Of a stretch of DNA of 64,000 nt, positions 35,279 to 45,666 are shown one piece after another. This DNA comes from Marsupella aquatica (lineage: Eukaryota > Marchantiophyta), in NCBI GenBank assembly GCA_973895155.1, contig OZ316895.1, positions 8,370,001 through 8,434,000 of the forward strand, written 5' to 3'. Both the position numbers and the translations under genes were made by a program. The notes beneath the pieces were generated by a model. The model was not told the DNA's origin, did no database searches, and was given only the letters and a program-made list of their open reading frames with translations. The first letter of the stretch is position 1. Every line of letters begins with the position of its first letter.

Positions 35279-37139
35279 GCTGCCCTTTGAGAAGACCCTA
35301 CTGTAGTTTATGGCTCAGTTAAAAACTCCGTAGAAGAGCACGACCCAGGGCTTACAAATATCCTCGTGAAATTCTGTGATGTGGGGCTTTCCGTGCGTGT
35401 TCATCACTGTCACCGCATCGATAATCTCTTCTCTTCCTCGCCCTCTTCTCTTCCCTCGAAACAGCACTCAGCTGCCATCTACCGAGCTGATAATGCTTCG
35501 ATCACTTACGCTTTCTAGGACCGATGGTGCAAAATTCAAGCTATAAAGGGGTTGGAAGGAGATATTGTAAAGGACCAATTTACTAAAAGAGCTTTTTAAG
35601 CACATTGCCACTAAAGATGTTCCAATTGACAATTCTGCCACCATGTGCTTTCGGATATGGTTCCCGTGGTTAGAGGCCACGAGAAGCTGTGAAATTCTGT
35701 CTGTTGACAAAACCAGCTCCTCCATCCAAGTCCATTGCATCTGATGGAAAGCCTTTCATTCCACAAACAGCACAGTAGGAGCCCCACAAAGAATACCCTT
35801 CAATGATGCAACTCTATGTTACGAGAATGAGTTGGTACAAGGGTCTCCAAGGGCATCCCCAAACTCTTGCACTCCAAGGGCATCCCCAAACTCTTAGGGT
35901 GGCTTTCCAAGGAGTCAGCCCCATAGCTTTTCTATTCCCTTTGAGATGAGAATGAGTGGAAACGTCTGCACTTGGCTTGATAGGAACTTGGGGGACCATT
36001 CAAATCCAGTGTCTACCTATCCTATCTGGCAAGGAGTGGACCCAACCAAATAAATGCTATTGTGGAGTGCTTGTGGTTTGAGAATTTTAGACCACCTCTA
36101 AAGGTGTTCCAAACATTTCCAAACTTTGGCTCCTTCAATCAAGGGATTTGCATCTTTTGAACTTCACTTCAACGTAGTTTTGTCAAACACTTATTGTCAT
36201 GAATCTGGGTTTTACTTAGAGACAATTTGAATTCCAGAATTTGGCATGACTATGGTACCCTTGCAGATAGTTAACATACTAACGCATGAGTCTTCAGAAA
36301 TGTCACAGGTCTCCTCATCTTAGCCTACACAGGGCCTCACACAAACCCTTGTGCCTCCCAGTCCTAGCCATTTCCTAATTAATCTGCTTGGCTTACATTA
36401 GCAGGAAATTAGTTGTTCCATGTAAACTTTACCAAATAAGTATAAACTTGGTATTACATGGGATATAACAATGTGATCCAAATCATTAATAACAGTTTAG
36501 TCATTTAAATGACTAGCCAAGGCATTACACATTCCACCCCTACCTTAGTTTTTCGACTCTGAATCTTATACTAGTCATACACTGGACTAATATTGACTAA
36601 GATGTTCTGGGAGTCACTCTAGTTTTGACTCATATACTTTGAAAGTCAGTTTTTTATCAACTCACTGACTACCCAGTCAAAATGAGTCACAATGACCAGT
36701 CCTGGCCAGTTGGCTCTAAGAGGGTCTAGTGATAAAGGGCGGCTTCCTTCTAGTGTTGGTCTGGAGTCTATCTTTAGAACAAGCAGTGGCCCTCCAGTTT
36801 GCCGTGATGAAAAAAATACAAGTGCCCCACCTCTTCTGAAGCCACCCGAGTGATAGTAAAGGAGAGAATTAGATGTATAGTGGCTGGCAAATTAAATGAA
36901 AAGATAAACCGGGAGATAAACCATACCCAGAAGTGGACCACGCCAACGATTGCATGCTGGGAATAAATGGCCACGTGGTCCAAAAAACCCAGTTGAGCAA
37001 CACCTGCAGAAAAACAACAAAAGGAGAAAAGGAGTGTGTCCACAAGGAAAGCTGGACCCACACTCAAAGGGGACGAAAGAAAGACTGGCCAAGTCACCCT
37101 CCACAGTTGTTGCACACAGTTTTTTTCTAGTGGCCAAAA

Positions 37140-37400
37140 TTAGCCAAATTCCACTGTCTTAGCCACTTGTTAATGAAATTCACGATTTTTTGGTCTCCCA
37201 TGAGTCAGGCTCCCATTTTCCACTAAGCACAGACCCCACTAGCCAGAATCATCCAGTTTTTGTTCAATCTAGGGACATCTAACGCTGTAATCTACTAAAT
37301 TTCATAATTGCTATTTCTAGCATCTTCTATTTTATACAAGGCAACATCTGCCACCTTAGCAAAACAGAAAAGAGTGATCTTAAAAATTACCCTGGTTGGA
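37140..37400 (+). repeat. Dispersed repeat copy related to 28.26-28.43 kb
   Basis: Ordered matches to 28.26-28.43 kb are: CACAGACCCC(A/G), TTAG or CTAG, AATC(A/T)(T/G)CCAG, TCTAGGGA, ACAAGG, GCCACCTT, GC(A/G)AAA, CTTAAAA and CTGG. The order and spacing match over about 150 bases, so both are copies of one interspersed element. The 28-kb copy lies in the promoter region of the PTAC13-like gene. No terminal repeats or duplicated target could be fixed. Confidence 0.6.
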
Positions 37401-38451
37401 CACTCCCATGTTGATCAATCCACACACAAAATTTCAGTTGGAACCATCTAGGGTCGCACTAAAATGAATTGTGGAAAGTGGGACATCGTTTTAAGGCAAC
37501 AGCCCCACAAATGTAAGTGTCTCCCTTAGGCACCCATGACTGCGTTAGATTATTAAAGTTTAATAGTTTCACTAACATTCAACTTAACTCAGCCAACAGT
37601 TTAGTTTTAATAGCTACTAGCCCCAACTACCCTTTCTTTGAACGTGAATAGTTGGAGAGGACAATATTCACCAAAATATATTCCCTATTCACATTCTTTG
37701 AAGATTGAAGGTTAATGAAAGGATAAAAAAACCATCATGCATGTCATCATTTTAATAATCTTACATAACATACCATTCCCCTTTCTATGCACATTTGTTA
37801 TGGTGAGGCCATATAGCCCATTTTTTAAATGTAAATAGAAATCATCACAAAAAGAATGTATAATTTATCATTTGATATATATTATAGTCATGAGTTCTCA
37901 CATCCATATGATGGGGTATGGAGGTACGTCTAGAGGCTTCACCCTAGAAACCTAGGCCCCAACTCTAGCTTGTAAATAATGCTTTATAAATAAGATAGTA
38001 AGCTATTCACCTTCTATAACGGGTTGAATAGTCTTCCTGAAATTCTTGGGTAGCCAAGTCAAATACCTTATCCTCATCATAGGGTTACCAAGGTTAGTTC
38101 TTTTAACAGTGGTTGGCCACAGTGTAATCATGAAGTGTCATGTGGCCCACAACAACAATGGACATTACTATATTCAAAACACCCTTCTTTTCTTCTTCTT
38201 TTTTCAAGAAGCCAAAAAAGGAGGCGGGTACCGGACACCACATAGGGGCGCAAAAGCCACCCTTCTTTGTTTCAGCAAGTCTCCTTTCTTGCAGGAAAGG
38301 AGAAAATCTTTTAAATGATCCCACGGGTGGACCCGCAAACCCATTCAAAACGTATATGTATGCCCAATAACCAAAAGGGCCCCAACCCAGAGACTCAAAT
38401 CCAAAAGAAAGGGGGTAGGAGGAAAAACTGATTTTGGTCAGTTGACCAAGG

Positions 38452-38651
38452 GATTAGCCTGGAACCAAGAGGTCCCAAGTCCAATACCCCCTCCACATGC
38501 AAGGGGTGAGGTCCCAAGTCCAATACCCCATCCACATGCAAGGGGTGGAGGGGATTAGCCTGGAACCAAGAGGTCCCAAGTCCAATACCCCCTCCACATG
38601 CAAGGGGTGAGGTCCCAAGTCCAATACCCCATCCACATGCAAGGGGTGGAG
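38452..38651. repeat. Doubled ~100-bp unit, each made of two ~50-bp halves; SINE-like
   Basis: The phrase GGATTAGCCTGGAACCAAGA begins each large unit (about 38452 and 38552). In each, GAGGTCCCAAGTCCAATACC and CCACATGCAAGGGGTG occur twice, making four half-units. TTAGCCTGGAACC followed about 20 bases later by AAGTCCAATACCC loosely resembles the A and B boxes of a tRNA-derived SINE. The resemblance is weak and no poly-A or target duplication was identified. Confidence 0.8.
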
Positions 38652-38769
38652 GATATGTGTGGGTGGGGTGTAGTGGTGAAAGTTAGTACTCGTCTTTCCT
38701 TTGGCTTCTGGCTGGGAAAGTGGGATGCCATAAAAGTGGGATGCCATAAAAGAAAAAGACACAACCATA

Positions 38770-39005
38770 CAGTACCTTCCTTTGAGGTCAGCCAGAAAAC
38801 CTTAAAAATTACCCTACCATGGACCCACAGCTGAGCGCTTCTGAATTGGGTGAAGTCACCCGGGGAGAACATCTATAGTCTATAGTACCTTTCTTTGAGT
38901 TTAATAATTAGTCTGACTTTGAGGTCAGCCAGAAAACCTTAAAAATTGCCCTAACATGGACCCACAGAGGAGTACTTCTGGATAGGCTCAAGTCACCCAC
39001 CGGGC
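38770..39005. repeat. Paired ~85-bp direct repeat
   Basis: GAGGTCAGCCAGAAAACCTTAAAAATT occurs at about 38784 and 38921 (given here as one motif of under 30 bases seen twice). Each copy is followed by GCCCTAACATGGACCCACAG or TACCCTACCATGGACCCACA, then CTTCTG and AAGTCACCC. Confidence 0.85.
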
Positions 39006-40651
39006 CACCCGGGGGGGGGGGACGCTGGCACTGTGGCTGTGGCACCTCTCCGCACGAAAAAGGTGGGTGTGGAGTGTGGACTTGAGTGTCTACTGCCCAC
39101 TGTCCACCAAGCCGGTACAGTGATTCAAAGAAACATCCGTGATAGACGGGGGGTGGGGATCTTGAAAGCTGAACACGAGATTGAAATGCCTGCTGATCGA
39201 CATCCGGACAGAACAGTCCCTCACCAGTCCACACTTCCAGCTACTGTACTACTACAACTGTAGTCTATCGCCTCGGACTGCCAATTGCCCCGTTGCTTCG
39301 AAAACCGAAGGCCCCGCGTGAAGAAACGCCTCTCTATTGTCGGCTTGAAGTTTGAATTTCAACGTCGTTCGTGGATCTATCAGACAGAAAATTCCCGAGA
39401 TTCTATGAAATGATCCACACGGAGAATGAAGAACTCCGAAGTCCGGAGACGTGGTCGATTGCAATGCGTTCATTCTCGTGTGCCCTCTGACGACGTGCTT
39501 AGAGACCGCCTCCAACTTCGTTTACTGCTGTACATGCGCGGTCTCAAGAGCGCTTTGGATCTGCTGTCATTGGTTGCTTCGTTGAGTGATTGAGACAATG
39601 AGACCGACATCCACAATGTTATGTAGAGGCAAACATTCAGTAAACGACGGAAGACTTGGTTGAGAAATCCACTTCCTCGCTCGATTCACACACTGCTCAC
39701 TCGAGGTGACAAGGACCTGGCCTGAAATGTAACAGAAACACACTTCTGTAGACGTCAAGTTCTCCTCATTTACCTGAGGCTTCATTTAGAAGCTAAGACC
39801 CAATGTAAAGTTGAATTGCCTGAGGTGATTCGGCAAATATCCGTTCCGCGCATTTCAACGAGAACCGGGACGAGAACGTGGCGAAGTCCAAAGCGCGTCT
39901 TCGTGAGACACCGCTGAAAACATAATAAAGACTAGACTTTCTAATCACCGATATGATATGGCAAGTATGTGTTCCATCATGTTGAGGAGGACACGCTGCA
40001 AGATTACAAACTCAAACGCAGCATCTCAGGTACTTCAGCATCTGAGATTGCTGCCACATTCACCATTACAGACATAGTACGCAAGCGGTTCACAAAGGTG
40101 TCCCGTAACTTAGCTTCCAACTGCAGATAGAAATACACAGATGGCCGATACCATACCGGTTATCCAGAAACCTGAACACCTACTGTCGTGAACCAATAGA
40201 GCTCTCGGATAGATCTACCCCACCCAGGCCCTTGGGACACATCCGTGTCAGAACAGCGGCCTCTGGCCTTTGATTTTTATATACACCTATCCACCGCTAC
40301 TAATCCAGGCGCTACCCTCATAATGCTACACTACCCATCTCGGGGAATTCCCTCGTCCCGAAATATGACCATCCCAAACCAACCATCATATCGATCCAGT
40401 CTGATTCGCCTCGCGCCTATATCCCTTACTATCCCGCTTGCGAAGGGAAAGTGTCGCAATTGACGAAAGGCGGATTATCACCCCAGGCTCATCAGTAGAA
40501 CGGAATAGCCAGGCTTCGGCACACCACGCTTGGAAATCTGTTCAGCATAAGAACTTATGGACAACGAATAAGTAGTAGCAGAGACTGGGTCATGCGCGAG
40601 ATGCGCAGAACAGACTCTACGAACCTTCATACACCTGTGCCCTTACCATGC

Positions 40652-41017
40652 TTAACCCCTCGCACATCGGGTGATTGCAGAACATCCCCTTTGATACGGT
40701 CGGACTGGTCCAGAGGCGGACCGGCAGTTCGGCGTGTAGTAAGGCCTTCCAGATTGCGGTGGACATGGAACATTACCTGCCGTTAACGCACCATACCCAA
40801 TGTACGCACCGGAACCTGCGAGAACCCTCCTGGTGCTTGCATCGGACTGACCTCTACTGCTCCAGGCCCATGAGAGATCAGCCGAAGAAGAGGCCGACGA
40901 TAACCAGCCCAAATCAGCTCGCGCCCTGTCTACGACGACGGCGAGAAAGAGCACAGAGAAGAACACGACCACGCATACATTCACTCGTCGGCCCGTCAGC
41001 CCATTGTTTGGTCCCAT
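40652..41017 (-). CDS. RALF: RALF (rapid alkalinization factor) peptide precursor
   Basis: A single open frame of 121 residues, as expected for the usually intronless RALF genes. Residues ~11-34 are a hydrophobic signal peptide (VNVCVVVFFSVLFLAVVV). RRVL at 63-66 matches the RRxL site cut by S1P subtilase to free the mature peptide. The mature part starts soon after with YIGYGAL (canonical YISYGAL, the receptor-contact motif) and N-x-V-P-C, and ends P-Y-x-R-G-C-S-A-I-T-R-C. Four Cys (85, 98, 112, 118) match the two conserved disulfides. Mature RALFs are secreted and bind FERONIA-type receptor kinases and LLG or LRX partners, raising apoplastic pH and restraining growth. Differences: Gly replaces Ser in YISY, and 12 rather than 9 residues separate Cys1 and Cys2. 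No neighbour gene is related. Confidence 0.92.
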   Translation of the reverse strand: MGPNNGLTGRRVNVCVVVFFSVLFLAVVVDRARADLGWLSSASSSADLSWAWSSRGQSDASTRRVLAGSGAYIGYGALTAGNVPCPPQSGRPYYTPNCRSASGPVRPYQRGCSAITRCARG

Positions 41018-43212
41018 AATGCCTCGCCCCAGCGATCAGATCAGGCCAACTTTGCCGCTCCTGCTGACCGGCTGCTGATCTTCTTCTTATGAACGCCGTG
41101 CGCGCACTGAACTGATCACTTGCGCTTCACCTGACTCACTCCCTAAAGAGAATCCCAGACTGCTGGATGCACCGACGAGAAACACAGAATCGAAATGCCT
41201 ATCGGCAAGAGTTCGCACCAGGCGCATGCGTGCGGACGACAACTGAACTGAACAGAGAAGAGAAGAGCAACCTCTTGAACCTCTAGGAAGTCCACGAAAC
41301 AATGAATCCAGCCGCCGTTGGTGGCAGTGATTTTGACCTGGAGCTAGTTCCTGAGAATGACCATCTCATTCCTGACCAGGATCATGCTACGTCCTGAGAA
41401 CGAGCAAAAATGTAGCTAATAAGCCGAGTGCGCGTCCCCCTCCTCCTCCGGTGCTGCTGCCACTGGAGCTAGCAGCTGTAGCTAGCGACTCAAATGCAGC
41501 TTGACCGAGTCGATGATCTCCGTAATCGACAGGAAAGTTCAGGACTTCAGGAGGAGGCCCACTCAATTCAATCAAGCCAGCCGGAAGACGCGCCGCGATG
41601 GAGGCCTCATCTCGAACGCCACAAACAAAACAGTAGTGGAGGAGTGCTGGATTGTTGGTGGCTTGTTGGTTGCATTGAGTGATTGCCTCGCCTCCTTGAG
41701 TCCTTGCCGACCGCACCTCCTCGGACTTCATCTACGTACCTCATGAATCATGATTACTGTTCGAAAACGCAAATGCCCGCCAGCCATGCTGCAGCAGTGC
41801 AGCTGCAGTTGCTATCAATGCGGGACGACGGAGGTCGGAGGAGGGCGAAGGGTCACCGACTCATCACCGGTGTTTTGGATGGAGGATGCTGCGGCCGTAT
41901 CGCGGCAGACTGTGAGGACTGAGGACTGAGGACTGACTCATCCGAGGAAGCACTCGATCCAATATAATAATAATGCGGGTCTCAAATCTCAAATATGTTT
42001 TCCCGCTCCTAGTAACTAGCCCTATTACCCTTTACTATATTTCAAACTGAGAACCGGGTCATGTCTCAGGCGAAAAATCATTACAAAAATTCCTTCATTT
42101 TGTTTAATTTTTGTTTTTTGTCCACGGCTCATTTCAGTTTTGTCTTTGTATATAGTGTCACTTTTACCTATCCTCATTTAAAGTTTTGTCCTTATTGAAA
42201 CTCACTATCAATTTTGTCTACTTATTAGGAGTCCAGGTCTAGAGGTTTCACTCTAGACCTAGGCCCTGAAGAGTAGGCTTTAGTTTGATCTTTCATAATA
42301 AGCTTTTTAATTCTAGGAAAACCCAATTTTGGAGAGCATGTTTTCTCACTCCTACACGTAGTTTTAATCTTAGGGAAACTAATTTTGGAGGTATTAGCCT
42401 CACTGCCCCTTATCTGCAAAGTGAATACAGGTGAGCTATGGGATTCCCCTTTCCCCAATTTTGGATGTACTAGCCAGACTACCCATTCTCTGAAAATGAA
42501 AATGAAGAGAGGTGAGCTATGGGAGTGAAGCACACAAGAACTTCAATGGGGAGGAGCACAGGACACAACAGATGTGGAATAGAGGAGCACAGCACACAGC
42601 CCCGTACCCTAAACTCAATTCCCAATTTTCAGTACACTTTTTTCACCCACACTCCCAAAGCACCCCAAACTTAAGTGACACCCTCAGAACTACGGTCTTG
42701 AGACTTCAGTCTAGACCATGGCCCTGGAAAGTAGCTTCTCTCCACGCTTTATTCATAAGATTTGTTTGATAGTCCACTAAACCAAACTTTGCTCCTGAAC
42801 AACCCAATGAGGTTTTGGGTATGTTGATTAAAGGTCTATCAACTCTTTGGGTCTCTTAGGATTCCCTTTGAGTAATATTTTTCATTTTGGGGGTCTACCA
42901 AGCATATACATTTTCAATTCTGGGCAAACTTTAATCAGGGTTTTTGGGAGCAAGCACAATCTTGCACGAGCCATATCCTAAGATCTATATGTGTTATGTA
43001 GGTGTCACATGGCTGTCTTCGGGGTCATGCGGTGCTCAAGGTACTGCTACAGGATCTGCATTAATTCCAATACTTTTATTTATATACATTTGCACATGTT
43101 ATGATGACACCCAAATGTAAGACATGTGCATTGTTTAGCAAACACATCTTTCTGAACCTGAATGGTCCGAATGCAGCAATGTGCTGACAACTACTCTTTA
43201 AGATCTCTAGGT
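41018..43212. other. RALF upstream region and repeat-rich spacer
   Basis: This holds the 5' flank of RALF, then unique sequence. Open frames near 41.4-41.9 kb have no supporting motif. A triple ACTGAGG repeat lies at 41918-41935. From 42.2 kb a dispersed hairpin repeat occurs twice. Degenerate copies of a phrase with CAATTTTGGA and GGTGAGCTATGGGA (about 42330-42520) sit between them. Confidence 0.45.
42231..42770. repeat. Two copies of a dispersed hairpin repeat
   Basis: At 42236-42259 GGTCTAGAG-gtttca-CTCTAGACC forms a perfect 9-bp stem, followed by CTAGGCCCTGAAGAGTAG and later TTCATAATAAG. A second copy at about 42691-42770 has GGTCTTGAGACTTCAGTCTAGACC, then ATGGCCCTGGAAAGTAG and TTCATAAG. 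A third, more diverged copy lies at about 37924-37990, and a partial one near 1836-1860 (AGGTTTCACTCTAGACTGTAG). Confidence 0.7.
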
Positions 43213-43595
43213 TTAGAGCATCTCCAGCGGAGCCCCCAAACAGCCCGTAAACACCAAACCATTGAGTAGATCGGGTTTTACAGAAACCAGTCTCCAGCGG
43301 TTGCGCCATCCGTATTTTTTTAGCGGATGCCGCTACTTTTGCCAACTCCGCGCCGCTACTTTCGCGCATGAAGGAGGTCGCCATTTGAAGCCCCTCCGCC
43401 AGCCCCCAAAGTGATCAATGTTGGTAATCGGCCCACACGGCACTCGCAATGTGCAGGCTTCACCGCTCGCGCCAGAATATGAACTCTTTCCCGCTTGGAC
43501 TGTCAATGAACAGTTCTCGTGGGCCAGGACATATCGTGCAAAATTGACATTGCACACGAGGACTCCATTGAGATTGTGTGTACCTTGCTCTGAAG

Positions 43596-44431
43596 ATGGC
43601 AGCAAGTCGTGGGAAAATTACGGTCCCGAAGAGCTCAAATAACTATGCTACTGTGTACTCCATGTCTCGCATGATCCTTGTGTAGGTGCAGGGCAAAGGG
43701 CTGAGCAATTTTGGGACCGGGTCACTGAGCATTACGAGAAGCACAAACCAAAGGGAGCTGAGTCAAGAGGCCAAAAATCACTGGAAGGGAAATGGTCTGA
43801 CATTAAACACGATGTCTCAAAGTTCATAGGGTGCTTTCAATAGGTAGAGGACCTTCAAATTTTGGGGACAAATGTTGATGACACAGTGGTGAAGGCAAAA
43901 GAATTATTCAAGCAAACCCATCCAAAAGGGAAATCTTTCAGTTTTGATTCTTGCTTCTGGATTTTGAAAGATTGTCCACGGTGGGGGAATCCATTAGACG
44001 ATATGGCCAAAGGGAAGGGGAAGAAATCAGCAACGCCTAGGAGTGAGGCAAAAGACATTGAATACTCTAGCCCGAGTCCAATTCTCACAGACAATGGTGA
44101 CAATGAGTGTTGACAGAGACCAGGTTGCCTGCCAGGATGAAGCTCACGAAGATCGACAAAGTGATATGAGGAAGAGGCCTCAAGGAACAAGAGGGCGAAG
44201 GAAGATCACAAGCGGATGAAGGTTGAGCAAGAGGCCATGAAGATTAGTGTCAATGCTCAGAAGGAGATGGCAGCTGCAAACAGAGCTCGGGTGATAACTT
44301 TGCAAAATAATTCTCTCATGAAAGTGCTCACATTGCCTACTGACAACATGGAACCAGAGCTTCGAGATTTTGTGAAACAATGGAAGTTGGAAGAGGCGAT
44401 GAAGCTGAAAGCTAGCACGGATGCAAAGTAG
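43596..44431 (+). pseudogene. Harbinger ORF1 (Myb/SANT-like, NAM-associated), broken
   Basis: From the ATG at 43596 the reading gives MAASRGKITVPKSS, then after a frame change CVGAGQRAEQFWDRV and KSLEGKWSDIKHDVSKFIG, the DNA-binding trihelix/SANT-like part of Harbinger ORF1. A TAG follows near 43841. Past it the same frame continues with KAKELFKQ, GKSFSFDSCFWILKDCPRW and, after another break near 44113, a Lys/Glu-rich coiled coil (44216-44431) of the NAM-associated C-terminal type. In active elements this protein binds the transposon ends and carries the transposase to the nucleus. At least two frame changes and one stop make it non-functional. Confidence 0.8.
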
Positions 44432-44973
44432 TGGAACTGCTCCCTTTGCTGTTCAGAACCCACTTTCCTGTATTTCCCGAGAGCACGGTTGGCCCGATTG
44501 AAAGCCCACATGTAGTTGAGGACAGTGCAGATTATGAGTGCAAATTTCAGCCTGATCAAGCTGGATTTTCATTCCAAAGTTTATTGGCTAGCCAATTGTA
44601 GTCATGGATTTCTCAGCAGCTGTGAATGGCTTCAATTGTATTCACGTGTTTCTTATCAATAAAATTGTTTCCTTGCACTCAGTTCACATTATAAACATTG
44701 CATATTGAATTGCTGCGAATAGAGACGCTTCCTTGCACTCAGTTCACATTATAGACATTGCATACTGAATTGCTGCAAACAAAGGTTGTTTCATTACATT
44801 TAAACAGTGTTGTTACAAAATTGAATGCAAACAAGGCCATTCATATTCCTCATGGGCATTTCTAATTTCAACCCTAGCCTACTTGTGTTAAACTGTGCCA
44901 TAACAAAACAGAAGTCTATGGCCGAAAAACTAACATAATACCCCACGTAAACTAACTAGCTCCACAATGAGAC

Positions 44974-45315
44974 CTAAGATCGAGCCCTCGGTGGTCTGCA
45001 CTTTGGGCTAGGGGGGAGCTGAGGAAACACCACATCACTCCCGGTTGCATTGTTGGTGCTCTCTGCATCTGTCACAGCATCCTCATCTTCAGGGTTTTCC
45101 ATGCTTGCCATTAGGCACGCCTCTTCGGAATTTTCAGGTAGAAAATCCATGACTTTCATCTCCAATGGTGATTTCCTGGTAATCTTTCCCTTCCTTGGTA
45201 CCTTGATTGGCAGAGCCTTGGGTTTCGATTGGACCTCCGGGAACGATTGTGCCTTCTCCATGTTGGCGTGAGTGGATGGGCTTGGCGAAATACAATTACC
45301 AACTGATCTCCTCAT
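44974..45315 (-). CDS. Unrecognised ORF inside the Harbinger element
   Basis: 113 residues, Pro/Lys-rich at the N-terminus and acidic in the middle (PENSEEACLMASMENPEDED). It lies just downstream of the transposase on the same strand. I do not recognise it. It could be a fragment of captured host sequence, a third element gene, or chance. No membrane segment or signal is visible. Confidence 0.3.
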   Translation of the reverse strand: MRRSVGNCISPSPSTHANMEKAQSFPEVQSKPKALPIKVPRKGKITRKSPLEMKVMDFLPENSEEACLMASMENPEDEDAVTDAESTNNATGSDVVFPQLPPSPKCRPPRARS

Positions 45316-45666
45316 TTCAGCCTACAAACTTTTATTTAGGCCTGTCAATTGCTTCAGCTTAGGCAGCGAAATGAGAAGTAAAACTCAAGCTCCAATGTGA
45401 GTGACAAAGGTTTAACTTGATGTTGCTTATACCTGTTGCGTTCATTTCCTCTTGTGGACTACATTTCCTTTCGTGGACTTTTGTTCCCCTGGTACCAAAC
45501 AAACTGCCTCGAAAATATCCCCATGTGTGTTGTACCTATTCAATGAGTCAATCCAAGTGTGACTCGTACCCTATCATTGTACCTTGGCCTCAAGATGTTC
45601 AATTTGTACTTTGACCTTTGACTCCAAAAGAAATGCAGATTTCAGAAAGAAAGACTTACCTGACTT

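Larger units (their letters stand above)
35279..40651. other. Repeat-rich stretch without a recognisable gene
   Basis: Beyond the SAL1 promoter I find no gene. Visible are a small direct duplication of CCAAGGGCATCCCCAAACTC at 35848 and 35875, a stretch related to the 28-kb repeat (37.2-37.4 kb), the SINE-like double repeat (38.45-38.65 kb) and a paired repeat at 38.77-39.0 kb. Overlapping open frames on both strands near 36.8-37.15 kb and 38.1-38.9 kb follow the repeats and carry no motif. Confidence 0.45.

Noticed and set aside
36774-37162. Overlapping frames with hydrophobic residues
   Set aside because: Frames on both strands in repeat-like DNA with no family motif; likely chance.
38452-38651. 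tRNA gene or tRNA pseudogene
   Set aside because: Only loose A/B-box resemblance; no acceptor stem or cloverleaf could be drawn.
41387-41922. Open frames on both strands near 41.4-41.9 kb
   Set aside because: Low-complexity Ser/Gly or Arg-rich products, no splice or motif support.
45050-45614. Plus-strand frames inside the Harbinger element
   Set aside because: They lie opposite or beside the minus-strand ORF and transposase 3' end and have no motif of their own.
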